Shown: piece after piece, positions 32,019 to 40,010 of the stretch
Position numbering within the stretch: the first letter of the stretch is position 1
How the letters are laid out: each line of letters begins with the position of its first letter
NCBI RefSeq assembly: GCF_900094555.1
Contig: NZ_FMAC01000001.1
Coordinates: 1,116,001-1,180,000, forward strand
Source of the DNA: Martinezella hainanensis
GTDB taxonomy: Bacteria > Pseudomonadota > Alphaproteobacteria > Rhizobiales > Rhizobiaceae
Length of the DNA stretch: 64,000 nucleotides
Direction: 5' to 3'
Translations under genes and position numbers: made by a program
Notes under the pieces: generated by a model
The model's input: the letters and a program-made list of their open reading frames with translations, nothing else
Database searches by the model: none
Told to the model about the DNA's origin: nothing

Positions 32019-32231
32019 GTGCAGGTACTTGTCCGCGATAACAATGTCGACCAGGCTCTCCGCGCTCTCAAGAAGAAGATGCAGCGCGAAGGTATTTTCC
32101 GCGAAATGAAGATGCGCGACTACTACGAAAAGCCGTCGCAGAAGCGTGCTCGCGAGAAGGCTGAAGCTGTTCGTCGCGTTCGCAAGCTTGCTCGCAAGCG
32201 CGCTCAGCGCGAAGGCCTTGTTGCCAAGTAA
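32019..32231 (+). CDS. rpsU: 30S ribosomal protein S21
   Basis: The 70-residue basic protein is S21: [20 protein letters not shown] at the N-terminus and [20 protein letters not shown] in the basic tail. It binds the 16S 3' region near the anti-Shine-Dalgarno. The start is a GTG at 32019: AAGGA at 32003-32007 is 11 nt away from it but only 2 nt from another in-frame GTG at 32010, so 32019 is preferred and gives the standard length. A terminator follows. Confidence 0.95.
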   Translation: MQVLVRDNNVDQALRALKKKMQREGIFREMKMRDYYEKPSQKRAREKAEAVRRVRKLARKRAQREGLVAK

Positions 32232-32265
32232 TCGCCGTTTTTTCGACGTTTTCAGATGCATGTGT

Positions 32266-32297
32266 GGCGGGGGCGAGTCGTTCGCCGCCGCCTTTTT
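32266..32297 (+). terminator. Rho-independent terminator of rpsU
   Basis: Stems GGCGG and GGCGA (32266-32276) pair with TCGCC and CCGCC (32282-32292), with a single mismatch and a 5-nt loop, followed by TTTTT. It starts 34 nt after the stop. Confidence 0.8.
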
Positions 32298-32348
32298 GAT
32301 TTATTCTCTACGCAAATCGGATTAAATCAGAACAGCCTGATATGACGC

Positions 32349-33245
32349 ATGGGGAAAGCGAACCCGATAATGGCAATGACGACTTCCGTAAAGTTCCGCA
32401 CTTCGAACCTCTCCTTACTCGTTTCGAAGCGCGCCGCGGCCCTGCCTGCCTTGGCGATACTTGCCGCAATCAGCCTTTCCGGCTGCCAGACCGCCTCCAC
32501 CGACAACGTGATCCAGATCGACAAGGCGCAAGGCTCCTCAGAGAACATCGCCTCGCTGACATCGGTCATCAATGCCAATCCGCAGGATCCGGAAGGCTAC
32601 AATGTGCGCGGCACGGCCTATGGCCGCGGCGGCGATTTCAACCGCGCGCTTGCCGACTTCAATCAGGCGATCCAGCTCAATCCGAAGTTCTATCAGGCCT
32701 ATGCCAACCGCGCGCTCATCTACCGCAACATGGGCAAGCTGCCGGAAGCAGTGGCAGACTACAACGCCTCGCTGCAGATCAATGGCAACTACGATGTCGC
32801 CTATATCGGCCGCGGCAACCTCTATCGCCAGTCCGGGCGCGATAACGACGCCTTCAACGACTATTCCAAGGCCATCAGCCTGGGCACGACGGATGGGCGC
32901 GCCTATAACGGCCGCGGCGTGATCTTCCAGAAGCGCAATCAGCAGGACAAGGCAATCGACGATTTCTCCAAGGCGATCTCGCTCTCGCCGAATTCGCCGG
33001 AGCCTTACAACAGCCGCGGCATTTCCTATCTCGCGCAGAACGACGACGACAACGCCTTTGCCGATTTCAACCATGCCATCGATCTGAATAACAAGGTCGC
33101 CGAATCCTGGGCGAACCAGGCGTTCGTCTACGAGCGCAAGGGCGACAAGGTGAAAGCGCGCCGTTCCTATCAGCACGCCGTCAATCTCGATCCCAACTAC
33201 CAGCCCGCCAGGGATGGCCTGGCGCGTGTCGGTGCCGGCTCCTGA
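32349..33245 (+). CDS. TPR-repeat lipoprotein
   Basis: The protein has an N-terminal export signal ending in a lipobox (AISLSGCQTAS, Cys near residue 46), then about six tetratricopeptide repeats with the YNVRGTAYGRGGDFNRALAD pattern, each about 34 residues, covering about 75-290. TPR arrays mediate protein-protein contacts; NlpI-type lipoproteins in enterobacteria are a familiar analogue. The start is uncertain: ATG 32349, 32370 or 32376, none with an ideal Shine-Dalgarno. It sits behind the rpsU terminator on the same strand. Location: periplasmic face of a membrane. Confidence 0.85.
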   Translation: MGKANPIMAMTTSVKFRTSNLSLLVSKRAAALPALAILAAISLSGCQTASTDNVIQIDKAQGSSENIASLTSVINANPQDPEGYNVRGTAYGRGGDFNRALADFNQAIQLNPKFYQAYANRALIYRNMGKLPEAVADYNASLQINGNYDVAYIGRGNLYRQSGRDNDAFNDYSKAISLGTTDGRAYNGRGVIFQKRNQQDKAIDDFSKAISLSPNSPEPYNSRGISYLAQNDDDNAFADFNHAIDLNNKVAESWANQAFVYERKGDKVKARRSYQHAVNLDPNYQPARDGLARVGAGS

Positions 33246-33322
33246 TATAGGCGCGTAGCGAAACAAGACATTCAGCCGCCGGCAGTCCCTGCCTGGCGGC
33301 TTTTCTTTGCCTAGGCAAAACC

Positions 33323-33425
33323 TAAAGCGCATCGCGATCCTGCAAATTCGCTTCTTGAGCTTTAGCTCTTTGATTTTGTGCATGTCGTTATCGCAAAACC
33401 ACTGCACACTTTCGCGCGACATGCT
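33323..33425. repeat. Dispersed 103-bp intergenic repeat, copy 1
   Basis: The stretch from TAAAGCGCATCGCGATC to CGCGACATGCT is nearly the same as 60382-60484. Its right part forms a dyad (GCATGTCG with CGACATGC, about 26 nt apart). Both copies lie in intergenic DNA. It is likely a family of rhizobial intergenic elements present in more copies elsewhere. Confidence 0.7.
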
Positions 33426-33461
33426 GTAGTCTCGGCTCACCCGTTCAAGCGAGACCAAGAC

Positions 33462-34532
33462 ATGCCCTCCCCGCAAAAAGTCATCGTCGTCGGCGCCGGA
33501 ATCATCGGTGCCTCCATCGCCTGGCATCTCGGTCGCAAGGGCGCATCCGTGACGGTGGTCGCTCAGCAGATCGGCGGCGTTGCGACCCCGAACTCCTTCG
33601 CCTGGATCAATGCGAGCTGGGGCAATCCGGAATTCTATTTCCAGATCCGTCATCGCTCGATGGCTGAATGGTCGAGGCTTCAAGGCGATCTGCCTCGCAT
33701 TCCCTTGTCCTGGTGCGGCAGCCTGTGCTGGGACCTGCCCGAGGCAAAGCTCGATGCCTATGCCGCTCAGCACCATGGCTGGGGCTATGGCATACAGCCG
33801 GTCAACCGGGCGACGAGCGCGATGATCGAACCAGGCCTCGTCAATCCGCCGGATTATGCCCTGCATGTCGCCGAGGAAGGCGCTGTCGAACCTGTTGCGG
33901 CGGCCGAGCTGCTGCTGGAAGACGCCCGCCGTCAGGGAGCAATCCTGTCATCCGGCGTCGAGGTCAAAGGCCTGCTCAGAGAGGGCGAGCGGATTATTGG
34001 CATCGAAACGAGCGAAGGGCCGATGCGCGCCGATCATATCGTTCTGGCCGCCGGCGCGGGCACGCCGGCACTTGCGACCTCGGCGGATATTCTCGTGCCA
34101 CTGGAAACACCTCCGGGACTCATCGTCCATTCCCGCCCGGTGCAAAAAATGTTGAACGGTCTGGTGATGGCGCCGGAGCTGCATTTGCGCCAAACGGCGG
34201 AGGGGCGAATCATCGCCGGCGGCGACTTCGGCGGCACCGATCCCGGCAGCGATCCACAAGCGGCGGCCGACGATCTTTTCGCCAGAGTCAAAGCGACTTT
34301 GAAAGGTGGCGAAGCGCTAGAGCTTGATTTCCATACCATCGGCTATCGCCCGACGCCGAGAGACGGCCTTCCGATTCTGGGTCGTGTCGGTGCGGCGCCT
34401 AGCCTCTACCTCGCAGTTCTCCACTCCGGCGTCACGCTGGCGCCGCTCGTCGGCCTGCTCGCTGCACAGGAGATCGTCGATGGTAGAGAAGCTCACGAGC
34501 TTGCCCCCTTCCGTCTCTCACGCTTTGCCTAG
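33462..34532 (+). CDS. FAD-dependent oxidoreductase, DAO family
   Basis: This 356-residue flavoprotein has the Rossmann loop VIVVGAGIIGASIAWHLGRKG at the N-terminus and the C-terminal GYRPTPRDGLPILGRVG with LYLAVLHSGVTLAP, typical of D-amino-acid and glycine oxidase-like enzymes. It oxidises a secondary or primary amine of unknown identity. ATG 33462 is chosen because the frame extension to 33378 reads through the dispersed repeat. The gene stands alone; 225 nt follow before the kinase. Confidence 0.88.
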   Translation: MPSPQKVIVVGAGIIGASIAWHLGRKGASVTVVAQQIGGVATPNSFAWINASWGNPEFYFQIRHRSMAEWSRLQGDLPRIPLSWCGSLCWDLPEAKLDAYAAQHHGWGYGIQPVNRATSAMIEPGLVNPPDYALHVAEEGAVEPVAAAELLLEDARRQGAILSSGVEVKGLLREGERIIGIETSEGPMRADHIVLAAGAGTPALATSADILVPLETPPGLIVHSRPVQKMLNGLVMAPELHLRQTAEGRIIAGGDFGGTDPGSDPQAAADDLFARVKATLKGGEALELDFHTIGYRPTPRDGLPILGRVGAAPSLYLAVLHSGVTLAPLVGLLAAQEIVDGREAHELAPFRLSRFA

Positions 34533-34708
34533 CTTGAACACAAGGCTTGTCAGCGCAACTTCAGGGATGCATTGCCACAGTCGTAAATACCCGAGATCGC
34601 TTACGATTTCGCAATAATGACTTTTCAGATGTTGCAACGAAAATTACCGAGCCCTAACATGGCGCTTCAGGAGCATGTAGCTCGGATCTGGGCACGGGGG
34701 CGCTTGGC

Positions 34709-34777
34709 ATGATGACCAATACCATTCTCTTCGCGTTTGCCAGCGCGTCGAACCCTCATGGAGGCACGATCGGTTGA
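34709..34777 (+). CDS. Possible 22-codon leader peptide
   Basis: An ATG at 34709 (a second at 34712) with GGGGG about 7 nt upstream opens a frame reading MMTNTILFAFASASNPHGG and three more residues, ending in TGA at 34775-34777, 7 nt before the kinase ATG at 34785. That kinase start has no Shine-Dalgarno at normal spacing, so translational coupling is possible. No characterised homologue is known to me; purely positional evidence. Confidence 0.25.
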   Translation: MMTNTILFAFASASNPHGGTIG

Positions 34778-34784
34778 TCGCCCC

Positions 34785-36440
34785 ATGAGGAAGCCGCATT
34801 TTCCGAAAGCGTCGATTGGTGCCTATCTGATCGCCATAGCCTTGGCGATTGCCTTGCCTATTCTCGCCTTCGTCGCGCTGCTTCTGGTCCAACTCGAGGA
34901 TAATGAACGCGATGCTCTGAAGGGCGATACGGTTCAGGATGCACAGGCGCTCTCGCGCGTCATCGATCGCCAATTGCAGGACATGGCGACGACGTTGCGG
35001 CTCCTGTCTTCCTCGCCGGAGCTTGAGCGAAACGACATCGCCACCTTCTTCGCCCGCACGGAAACGGTCCTGCGCACCGATTCGCTTTTCGTGCTGCTTA
35101 TGGAAAAGGATGGCCAGCTCCGGCTGAATACCCGCTGGCCGCTTGGCAAGCCACTCGGCAAGACCGGCAACATCGCCGCGCTGCAATCGGCGCTGGACTC
35201 CGGCCGTATCGAAGCATCCGATGTCTTCATCGGCTCGACCGCCCGCCGCTGGGTCTATAACGTCACCCTGCCCCTCGAACATTCGCCGGCCGGCGCCGCT
35301 TTGGCGGTCACACAGGATGCCGACGAGCTCGCCAAGCTCGTGACGACGGAAGCCCTGCCGCCTGGCTGGTCCGCCGCCGTTCTGGACAAATCCGGCCATG
35401 TCGTTGCCGCCGGTGGCCCGACCACCCTCGCCCCGGGCGACCCATTCAATAAGAACATTCTGCCGAAGCTGATTGCCTCCAGCGGCGTCTATCAGGATGA
35501 CAAGGTCCTGCCGAACGCGGTGCTCGGTTATGCGCAAATCTCAGGCTGGTCCTGGAAGGCCGTCGTCTGGGGTCCGATCGCCTCTGCACAGGCCTCGCTG
35601 ATGAGCACCTGGCGCTTTCTGATCTATGGCGGTGTGACGCTGTTGCTGATTGCGCTGATTGCCGTCTATGCCCTGGCACGTCAGGTGCGCACCACCATAC
35701 AGGACATTGCCGACATGGCGGACCGCATGGGCCGCGGCGAGATCGTGGCGCCGATCGACACCAGCGTTATCGAGGCAAACCAGGTGGCCGTTGCGCTTTC
35801 CAACGCATCCTTCGACCGCAGTGTCACGGAGGACCGGCTGCATTTCGTCATGCACGAACTCGTCCACCGCACCAAGAATCTGCTGGCACTCGCCCAGGCA
35901 ATGACGCGTCAGCTCGCACGACAGACGGACAGCGTCGATACGTTCCAGCGCGCCGTCGCCGACCGGCTGGAGGGCCTGGCGCGATCGATCGAGGTGTTGA
36001 CCAGCGAACAATGGTCCGGCGTGTCGCTGCGCCGCGTGATCGACATCCATCTCGCGACTTTCCTACAAGGACCTCAGCAACTCGACGTTCTCGGCAATGA
36101 CTTTCTGCTGAAGCCGGAGGCAGTGCAGAATCTCGGGCTGGTCCTGCATGAGCTTGCCACCAATTCGGTGAAATATGGCGCGCTTTCCGCGCCGGAGGGC
36201 AAGATCACCATCGAATGGACGAACGAAGTTGGTGAAACCGGCACCATGATCCGCTTCGTCTGGACCGAAAGTGGCGGTCCGCCGGTCAAACCGCCGAGCG
36301 ATACCGGCTTCGGCACCACCGTCACGAAAACCCATGCCGCGGCATCCTTCAGCGGCCACGTCGAGGTCAGTTTCCGTCCGGCTGGCCTCGTCTGGATACT
36401 GACAGCACCACGCAACATGATGGAGCGTCAAAGGAGCTGA
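34785..36440 (+). CDS. Membrane sensor histidine kinase, HWE/HisKA_2 type
   Basis: The kinase has an N-terminal membrane helix (ASIGAYLIAIALAIALPILA), an extracytoplasmic sensor of about 240 residues, a second helix (FLIYGGVTLLLIALIAVYAL), a HAMP-like region, and a cytosolic HisKA_2/HWE kinase core. The phospho-acceptor is His in HELVHRTKNLLALAQA at about 356. The N-box is LVLHELATNSVKYGAL at about 450 and the G-box is SDTGFGTTV. These kinases often lack a linked regulator, and none is present here. Starts at 34758 (ATG) or 34737 (TTG) are alternatives. The sensed ligand is unknown. Confidence 0.88.
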   Translation: MRKPHFPKASIGAYLIAIALAIALPILAFVALLLVQLEDNERDALKGDTVQDAQALSRVIDRQLQDMATTLRLLSSSPELERNDIATFFARTETVLRTDSLFVLLMEKDGQLRLNTRWPLGKPLGKTGNIAALQSALDSGRIEASDVFIGSTARRWVYNVTLPLEHSPAGAALAVTQDADELAKLVTTEALPPGWSAAVLDKSGHVVAAGGPTTLAPGDPFNKNILPKLIASSGVYQDDKVLPNAVLGYAQISGWSWKAVVWGPIASAQASLMSTWRFLIYGGVTLLLIALIAVYALARQVRTTIQDIADMADRMGRGEIVAPIDTSVIEANQVAVALSNASFDRSVTEDRLHFVMHELVHRTKNLLALAQAMTRQLARQTDSVDTFQRAVADRLEGLARSIEVLTSEQWSGVSLRRVIDIHLATFLQGPQQLDVLGNDFLLKPEAVQNLGLVLHELATNSVKYGALSAPEGKITIEWTNEVGETGTMIRFVWTESGGPPVKPPSDTGFGTTVTKTHAAASFSGHVEVSFRPAGLVWILTAPRNMMERQRS

Positions 36441-36476
36441 GCGCAGAACCGCCGCCCTTGCGAGCACAGAAGCGGC

Positions 36477-37874
36477 TTACTCGTTCATCGCCTTGACGAT
36501 TTCCTCGGTCACTTTCTTGGCGTCGCCCAGAAGCATCATCGTGCCGTCCTTGTAGAACAGCGTGTTGTCGATGCCGGCATAACCGGAGCCGAGCGAACGC
36601 TTGACGAAAAGGCAGGTCTTCGCCTTGTCGACATCGAGGATCGGCATGCCATAGATCGGCGAGGTCTTGTCGTCGCGCGCCGCCGGATTGGTGACGTCGT
36701 TGGCACCGATGACATAGGCGACATCGGCCTGGGCGAATTCCGAATTGATATCCTCGAGTTCGAAGACCTCGTCATAGGGCACATTGGCTTCGGCGAGCAG
36801 CACGTTCATATGGCCTGGCATACGGCCGGCAACGGGGTGGATCGCGTATTTCACTTCCACGCCATGCGCCTTCAGCCTATCCGCCATTTCGCGCAGGGCA
36901 TGCTGGGCCTGTGCCACCGCCATGCCGTAGCCCGGCACGATGATGACCTTCGAGGCGTTCGCCATCAGATAGGCGGCGTCTTCGGCCGAGCCGAGCTTTA
37001 CGGTCTTGTCGGAATTGTCCGCTCCGCCCGAAGCCGTCTCACCGCCGAAACCGCCGAGAATGACTGAGACGAAGGAGCGGTTCATGCCCTTGCACATGAT
37101 GTAGGACAGGATCGCACCCGAGGATCCGACAAGCGCGCCGGTGATGATGAGCGCGAGATTGCCGAGCGTGAAGCCGATACCGGCGGCGGCCCAGCCGGAA
37201 TAGGAATTCAGCATCGACACGACGACAGGCATGTCGGCGCCGCCGATCGGCACGATCAAAAGCACGCCGAGCGCGAGCGAAAGCACGACGACGGCCCAGA
37301 AATCGAAGTGGCTTTCGCTTGCGGCAAGACCGACGATGAAGAACACGATCAACGCGAGCAGGACGGCGTTGATGACGTGTCGGTTCGGCAGCAGGATCGG
37401 CTTGCCGGACATACGTCCGTCGAGCTTCAGGAAAGCGATGATCGACCCGGTGAAGGTCAATGCGCCGATCGCGACGCCGATCGCCATTTCGATGCGGGCT
37501 TCCGTATGGATATGGCCAATTTCGCCGATGCCAAAGGAGGATGGCGTATAGAGCGCCGAGGCGGCGACGAGGACCGCCGCCAGACCCACCAGCGAGTGGA
37601 AGCCTGCGACAAGCTGCGGCATCGACGTCATCGGAATGACGCGGGCGATGTAGGCGCCCGCGCCGCCGCCAATTGCAAGACCGAGGATGATCAGCACGAA
37701 GCCGCCGAAGGATGGAGTTGCCAGTACCAGCGTGGTGGCGATGGCAATACCCATGCCGATCATACCATAGAGATTGCCGCGCCGGCTGGTGGCTGGATGG
37801 GAGAGCCCGCGCAGTGCCAGGATGAACAGCACGCCGGAGACGAGATAGAGGAAAGCCGCGATATTGCTCAGCAT
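36477..37874 (-). CDS. pntB: NAD(P) transhydrogenase, beta subunit
   Basis: PntB contributes membrane helices and the NADP(H)-binding domain III of the proton-pumping transhydrogenase. The 465-residue protein starts with MLSNIAAFLYLVSGVLFILA, has about eight membrane helices, and ends with the domain III sequence VKYAIHPVAGRMPGHMNVLL and YVIGANDVTNPAARDD. ATG 37874 has GAGGG upstream; a longer frame runs through pntA2. The three pnt genes form an operon with pntB last. Confidence 0.95.
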   Translation of the reverse strand: MLSNIAAFLYLVSGVLFILALRGLSHPATSRRGNLYGMIGMGIAIATTLVLATPSFGGFVLIILGLAIGGGAGAYIARVIPMTSMPQLVAGFHSLVGLAAVLVAASALYTPSSFGIGEIGHIHTEARIEMAIGVAIGALTFTGSIIAFLKLDGRMSGKPILLPNRHVINAVLLALIVFFIVGLAASESHFDFWAVVVLSLALGVLLIVPIGGADMPVVVSMLNSYSGWAAAGIGFTLGNLALIITGALVGSSGAILSYIMCKGMNRSFVSVILGGFGGETASGGADNSDKTVKLGSAEDAAYLMANASKVIIVPGYGMAVAQAQHALREMADRLKAHGVEVKYAIHPVAGRMPGHMNVLLAEANVPYDEVFELEDINSEFAQADVAYVIGANDVTNPAARDDKTSPIYGMPILDVDKAKTCLFVKRSLGSGYAGIDNTLFYKDGTMMLLGDAKKVTEEIVKAMNE

Positions 37875-37881
37875 GCCGCCC

Positions 37882-38280
37882 TCACTTGTCCTTTTTCTTG
37901 TACATCGCCAGCATGCGCTGGGTGACAAGGAAGCCGCCGACGATATTGACCGAGACGAGCACCAGCGCCACGAAGCCGAAGCCCGTGGCGAGACCGCTTG
38001 CTGAAATGCCCACGGCCAGCAATGCACCGACGACGATGACTGAGGAGATGGCGTTCGTGACCGCCATCAGCGGCGTGTGCAGGGCCGGCGTCACCGACCA
38101 GACGACGTAATAGCCGACGAAAATCGCCAGCACGAAGATGGCCAACTGGAACACGAAGGGGTCGATCGCACCGCCCGTCGCGGCGCTGACGACCTCGGGC
38201 GCCTGCGCGGCGGCGGTCGTGACGGCGGCAACGGCATCGTTCAGTTGCTGGAGTGCCTGGTCCATTGCTTGGCTGGCCAT
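37882..38280 (-). CDS. pntAB: NAD(P) transhydrogenase, alpha-2 (membrane) subunit
   Basis: This 132-residue subunit has three or four helices (FVFQLAIFVLAIFVGYYVVW; SVIVVGALLAVGIS; FGFVALVLVSVNIVGGFLV) and ends in TQRMLAMYKKKDK, the domain II part of PntA. Splitting PntA into two polypeptides is characteristic of alphaproteobacteria. ATG 38280 has GGGAGA upstream. It lies 1 nt from the pntA1 stop and 7 nt from the pntB start. Confidence 0.93.
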   Translation of the reverse strand: MASQAMDQALQQLNDAVAAVTTAAAQAPEVVSAATGGAIDPFVFQLAIFVLAIFVGYYVVWSVTPALHTPLMAVTNAISSVIVVGALLAVGISASGLATGFGFVALVLVSVNIVGGFLVTQRMLAMYKKKDK

Positions 38281-38281
38281 C

Positions 38282-39445
38282 TCAGAGATCTCCCTTGTTG
38301 ACGGTCGCCTGGTCCGGGTCGACGAAATTCGGGTGCACGACTTCGCCGTCATCGGTCAGCATCGTCGCCTTGATCAGCTCGTCGGCGCGATTGAGGCCGA
38401 GGCTCTTCGTATCCTTGTCCACCATCGTTTCCAGAAAAGTGACGAGGTTCTTGGCATAGAGAGCCGATGCGCTGGCTGCGATCCGCCCGGACATGTTGGG
38501 ATAGCCGACCACCCTGACGCCTTCGACCTCGGCGACCTTGCCATATTCGGCGCCCTCGATATTGCCGCCGCGTTCCACGGCCAGATCGACCGCAACGGCG
38601 CCAGGACGCATCGCCTTCAGCATGTCACGCCCGACAAGGCGCGGCGCCGGCCGCCCCGGAATGAGCGCCGTGGTGATGACGATATCCTGCTTGGCGATGT
38701 GATCGGCGACGAGCGCGGCCTGCTTGGCCTGATACTCTTTCGACATTTCCTTGGCATAGCCGCCAGCGGTTTCAGCCGCCTTGAACTCTTCGTCCTCGAC
38801 CGCGATGAATTTCGCGCCGAGCGAGGCGACCTGTTCCTTGGCTGCCGGGCGGACATCGGTCGCCGAGACCTGCGCGCCGAGACGCCGCGCCGTGGCGATC
38901 GCCTGCAGGCCGGCAACCCCTGCCCCCATGACGAACACCTTCGCCGCCGGCACGGTACCCGCCGCGGTCATCATCATCGGCAGTGCCCGGTCATAAACGG
39001 CCGCGGCCTCGATGACGGCCTGATAGCCGGCAAGGTTTGCCTGCGATGAAAGGACGTCCATCGACTGCGCACGGGTGATGCGCGGCATCAGTTCCATGGC
39101 GAAACTCGTCAGCCCGCGACGCGCCATCTCGGCAAGCGCCGCCTCATTGCCATAAGGGTCCATGATGGCGATGACGATGGCGCCGTTCTTGTAACCGGAA
39201 ATCTCCTTGCTCGTCGGCCGCCTGACCTTGAGCACGACATCGGCGGCTTTCGCATCCTTGATGGAGCCGATCCGCGCACCGGCGGCTTCATATTCGGCAT
39301 CCGGGATGCGCGACAACCCACCCGCGCCGGCTTCGATCACGACATCGAAACCGAGGCTCCGCATCTTCTTTACCGTTTCAACGGAAGCCGCAACACGCGT
39401 CTCCTCCGCCACGCTTTCCTTGGCCACGAAAACCAGATTGCTCAA
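38282..39445 (-). CDS. pntAA: NAD(P) transhydrogenase, alpha-1 subunit
   Basis: This soluble domain I subunit binds NAD(H) and, with the other two, couples NADPH formation to proton entry. The 387-residue protein shows the Rossmann motif VMGAGVAGLQAIATARRLGA and RMNxxx-like loop residues near the N-terminal RVAASVETVKKMRSLG. I selected TTG 39445 because GCGAGG lies 8 nt upstream; the in-frame GTG at 39454 overlaps that Shine-Dalgarno. First gene of the pnt operon. Confidence 0.93.
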   Translation of the reverse strand: MSNLVFVAKESVAEETRVAASVETVKKMRSLGFDVVIEAGAGGLSRIPDAEYEAAGARIGSIKDAKAADVVLKVRRPTSKEISGYKNGAIVIAIMDPYGNEAALAEMARRGLTSFAMELMPRITRAQSMDVLSSQANLAGYQAVIEAAAVYDRALPMMMTAAGTVPAAKVFVMGAGVAGLQAIATARRLGAQVSATDVRPAAKEQVASLGAKFIAVEDEEFKAAETAGGYAKEMSKEYQAKQAALVADHIAKQDIVITTALIPGRPAPRLVGRDMLKAMRPGAVAVDLAVERGGNIEGAEYGKVAEVEGVRVVGYPNMSGRIAASASALYAKNLVTFLETMVDKDTKSLGLNRADELIKATMLTDDGEVVHPNFVDPDQATVNKGDL

Positions 39446-39555
39446 CGACGACACCTCGCATCAGACGGCGCCGCTCCTGAATGCGGCGGCGCTGTAGCCT
39501 GCAGAATCATGGGAAAGCGCGGGCGATCGGCCCGACATCGGTCAGCGCTGTAATA

Positions 39556-39780
39556 TCAGCGCAAGAGGACGACGCTGGCGATGGTCAGAACGATGAAGAT
39601 CAGGACGCCGCCGAGGAAGCCGGCATGGCCGAAGAAACCGGCCGCCATGGCGATCAGCAACGCGGCAACGATCGCAGATCCGACCTTGGCGCCCGAGATG
39701 AAAAGATTATAGGTCTTCTCATGCTCCTTGTAGTCCATGGCAGCGCCGGTTTCAGCCGGTCCGGTATGATGTTCGGCCAT
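39556..39780 (-). CDS. aa3-type cytochrome c oxidase subunit IV
   Basis: This 74-residue protein has the signature of the alphaproteobacterial small oxidase subunit: MDYKEHEKTYNLFI followed by a hairpin of two short hydrophobic segments (AIVAALLIAMAAGFFGHAG and LGGVLIFIVLTIASVVLL). It binds the periphery of the aa3 oxidase in the inner membrane. It lies upstream of the pnt genes on the same strand with a 110-nt gap, and may be cotranscribed. The role inside the complex is not essential in studied species. Confidence 0.88.
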   Translation of the reverse strand: MAEHHTGPAETGAAMDYKEHEKTYNLFISGAKVGSAIVAALLIAMAAGFFGHAGFLGGVLIFIVLTIASVVLLR

Positions 39781-40010
39781 TTAGAATTCTCCCCTCAATC
39801 CTCTCCCCCGACAGACGATATGAACCGGCGGCTGGAGTTCGTCCTCAAAAGCTGTGGTAACCCGTAAGGAGATTACCGCAACCGATTTCCTCCACCGAGG
39901 CGTTACACAAAGCGAGGAAAAATGCAATGCACGAGAAGGTCGCAGGCGGACATAGGCTAACGGAATCGCTGGTGGATTTCGAGTATGCCCAATCGACACT
40001 TCGCCGCCGG

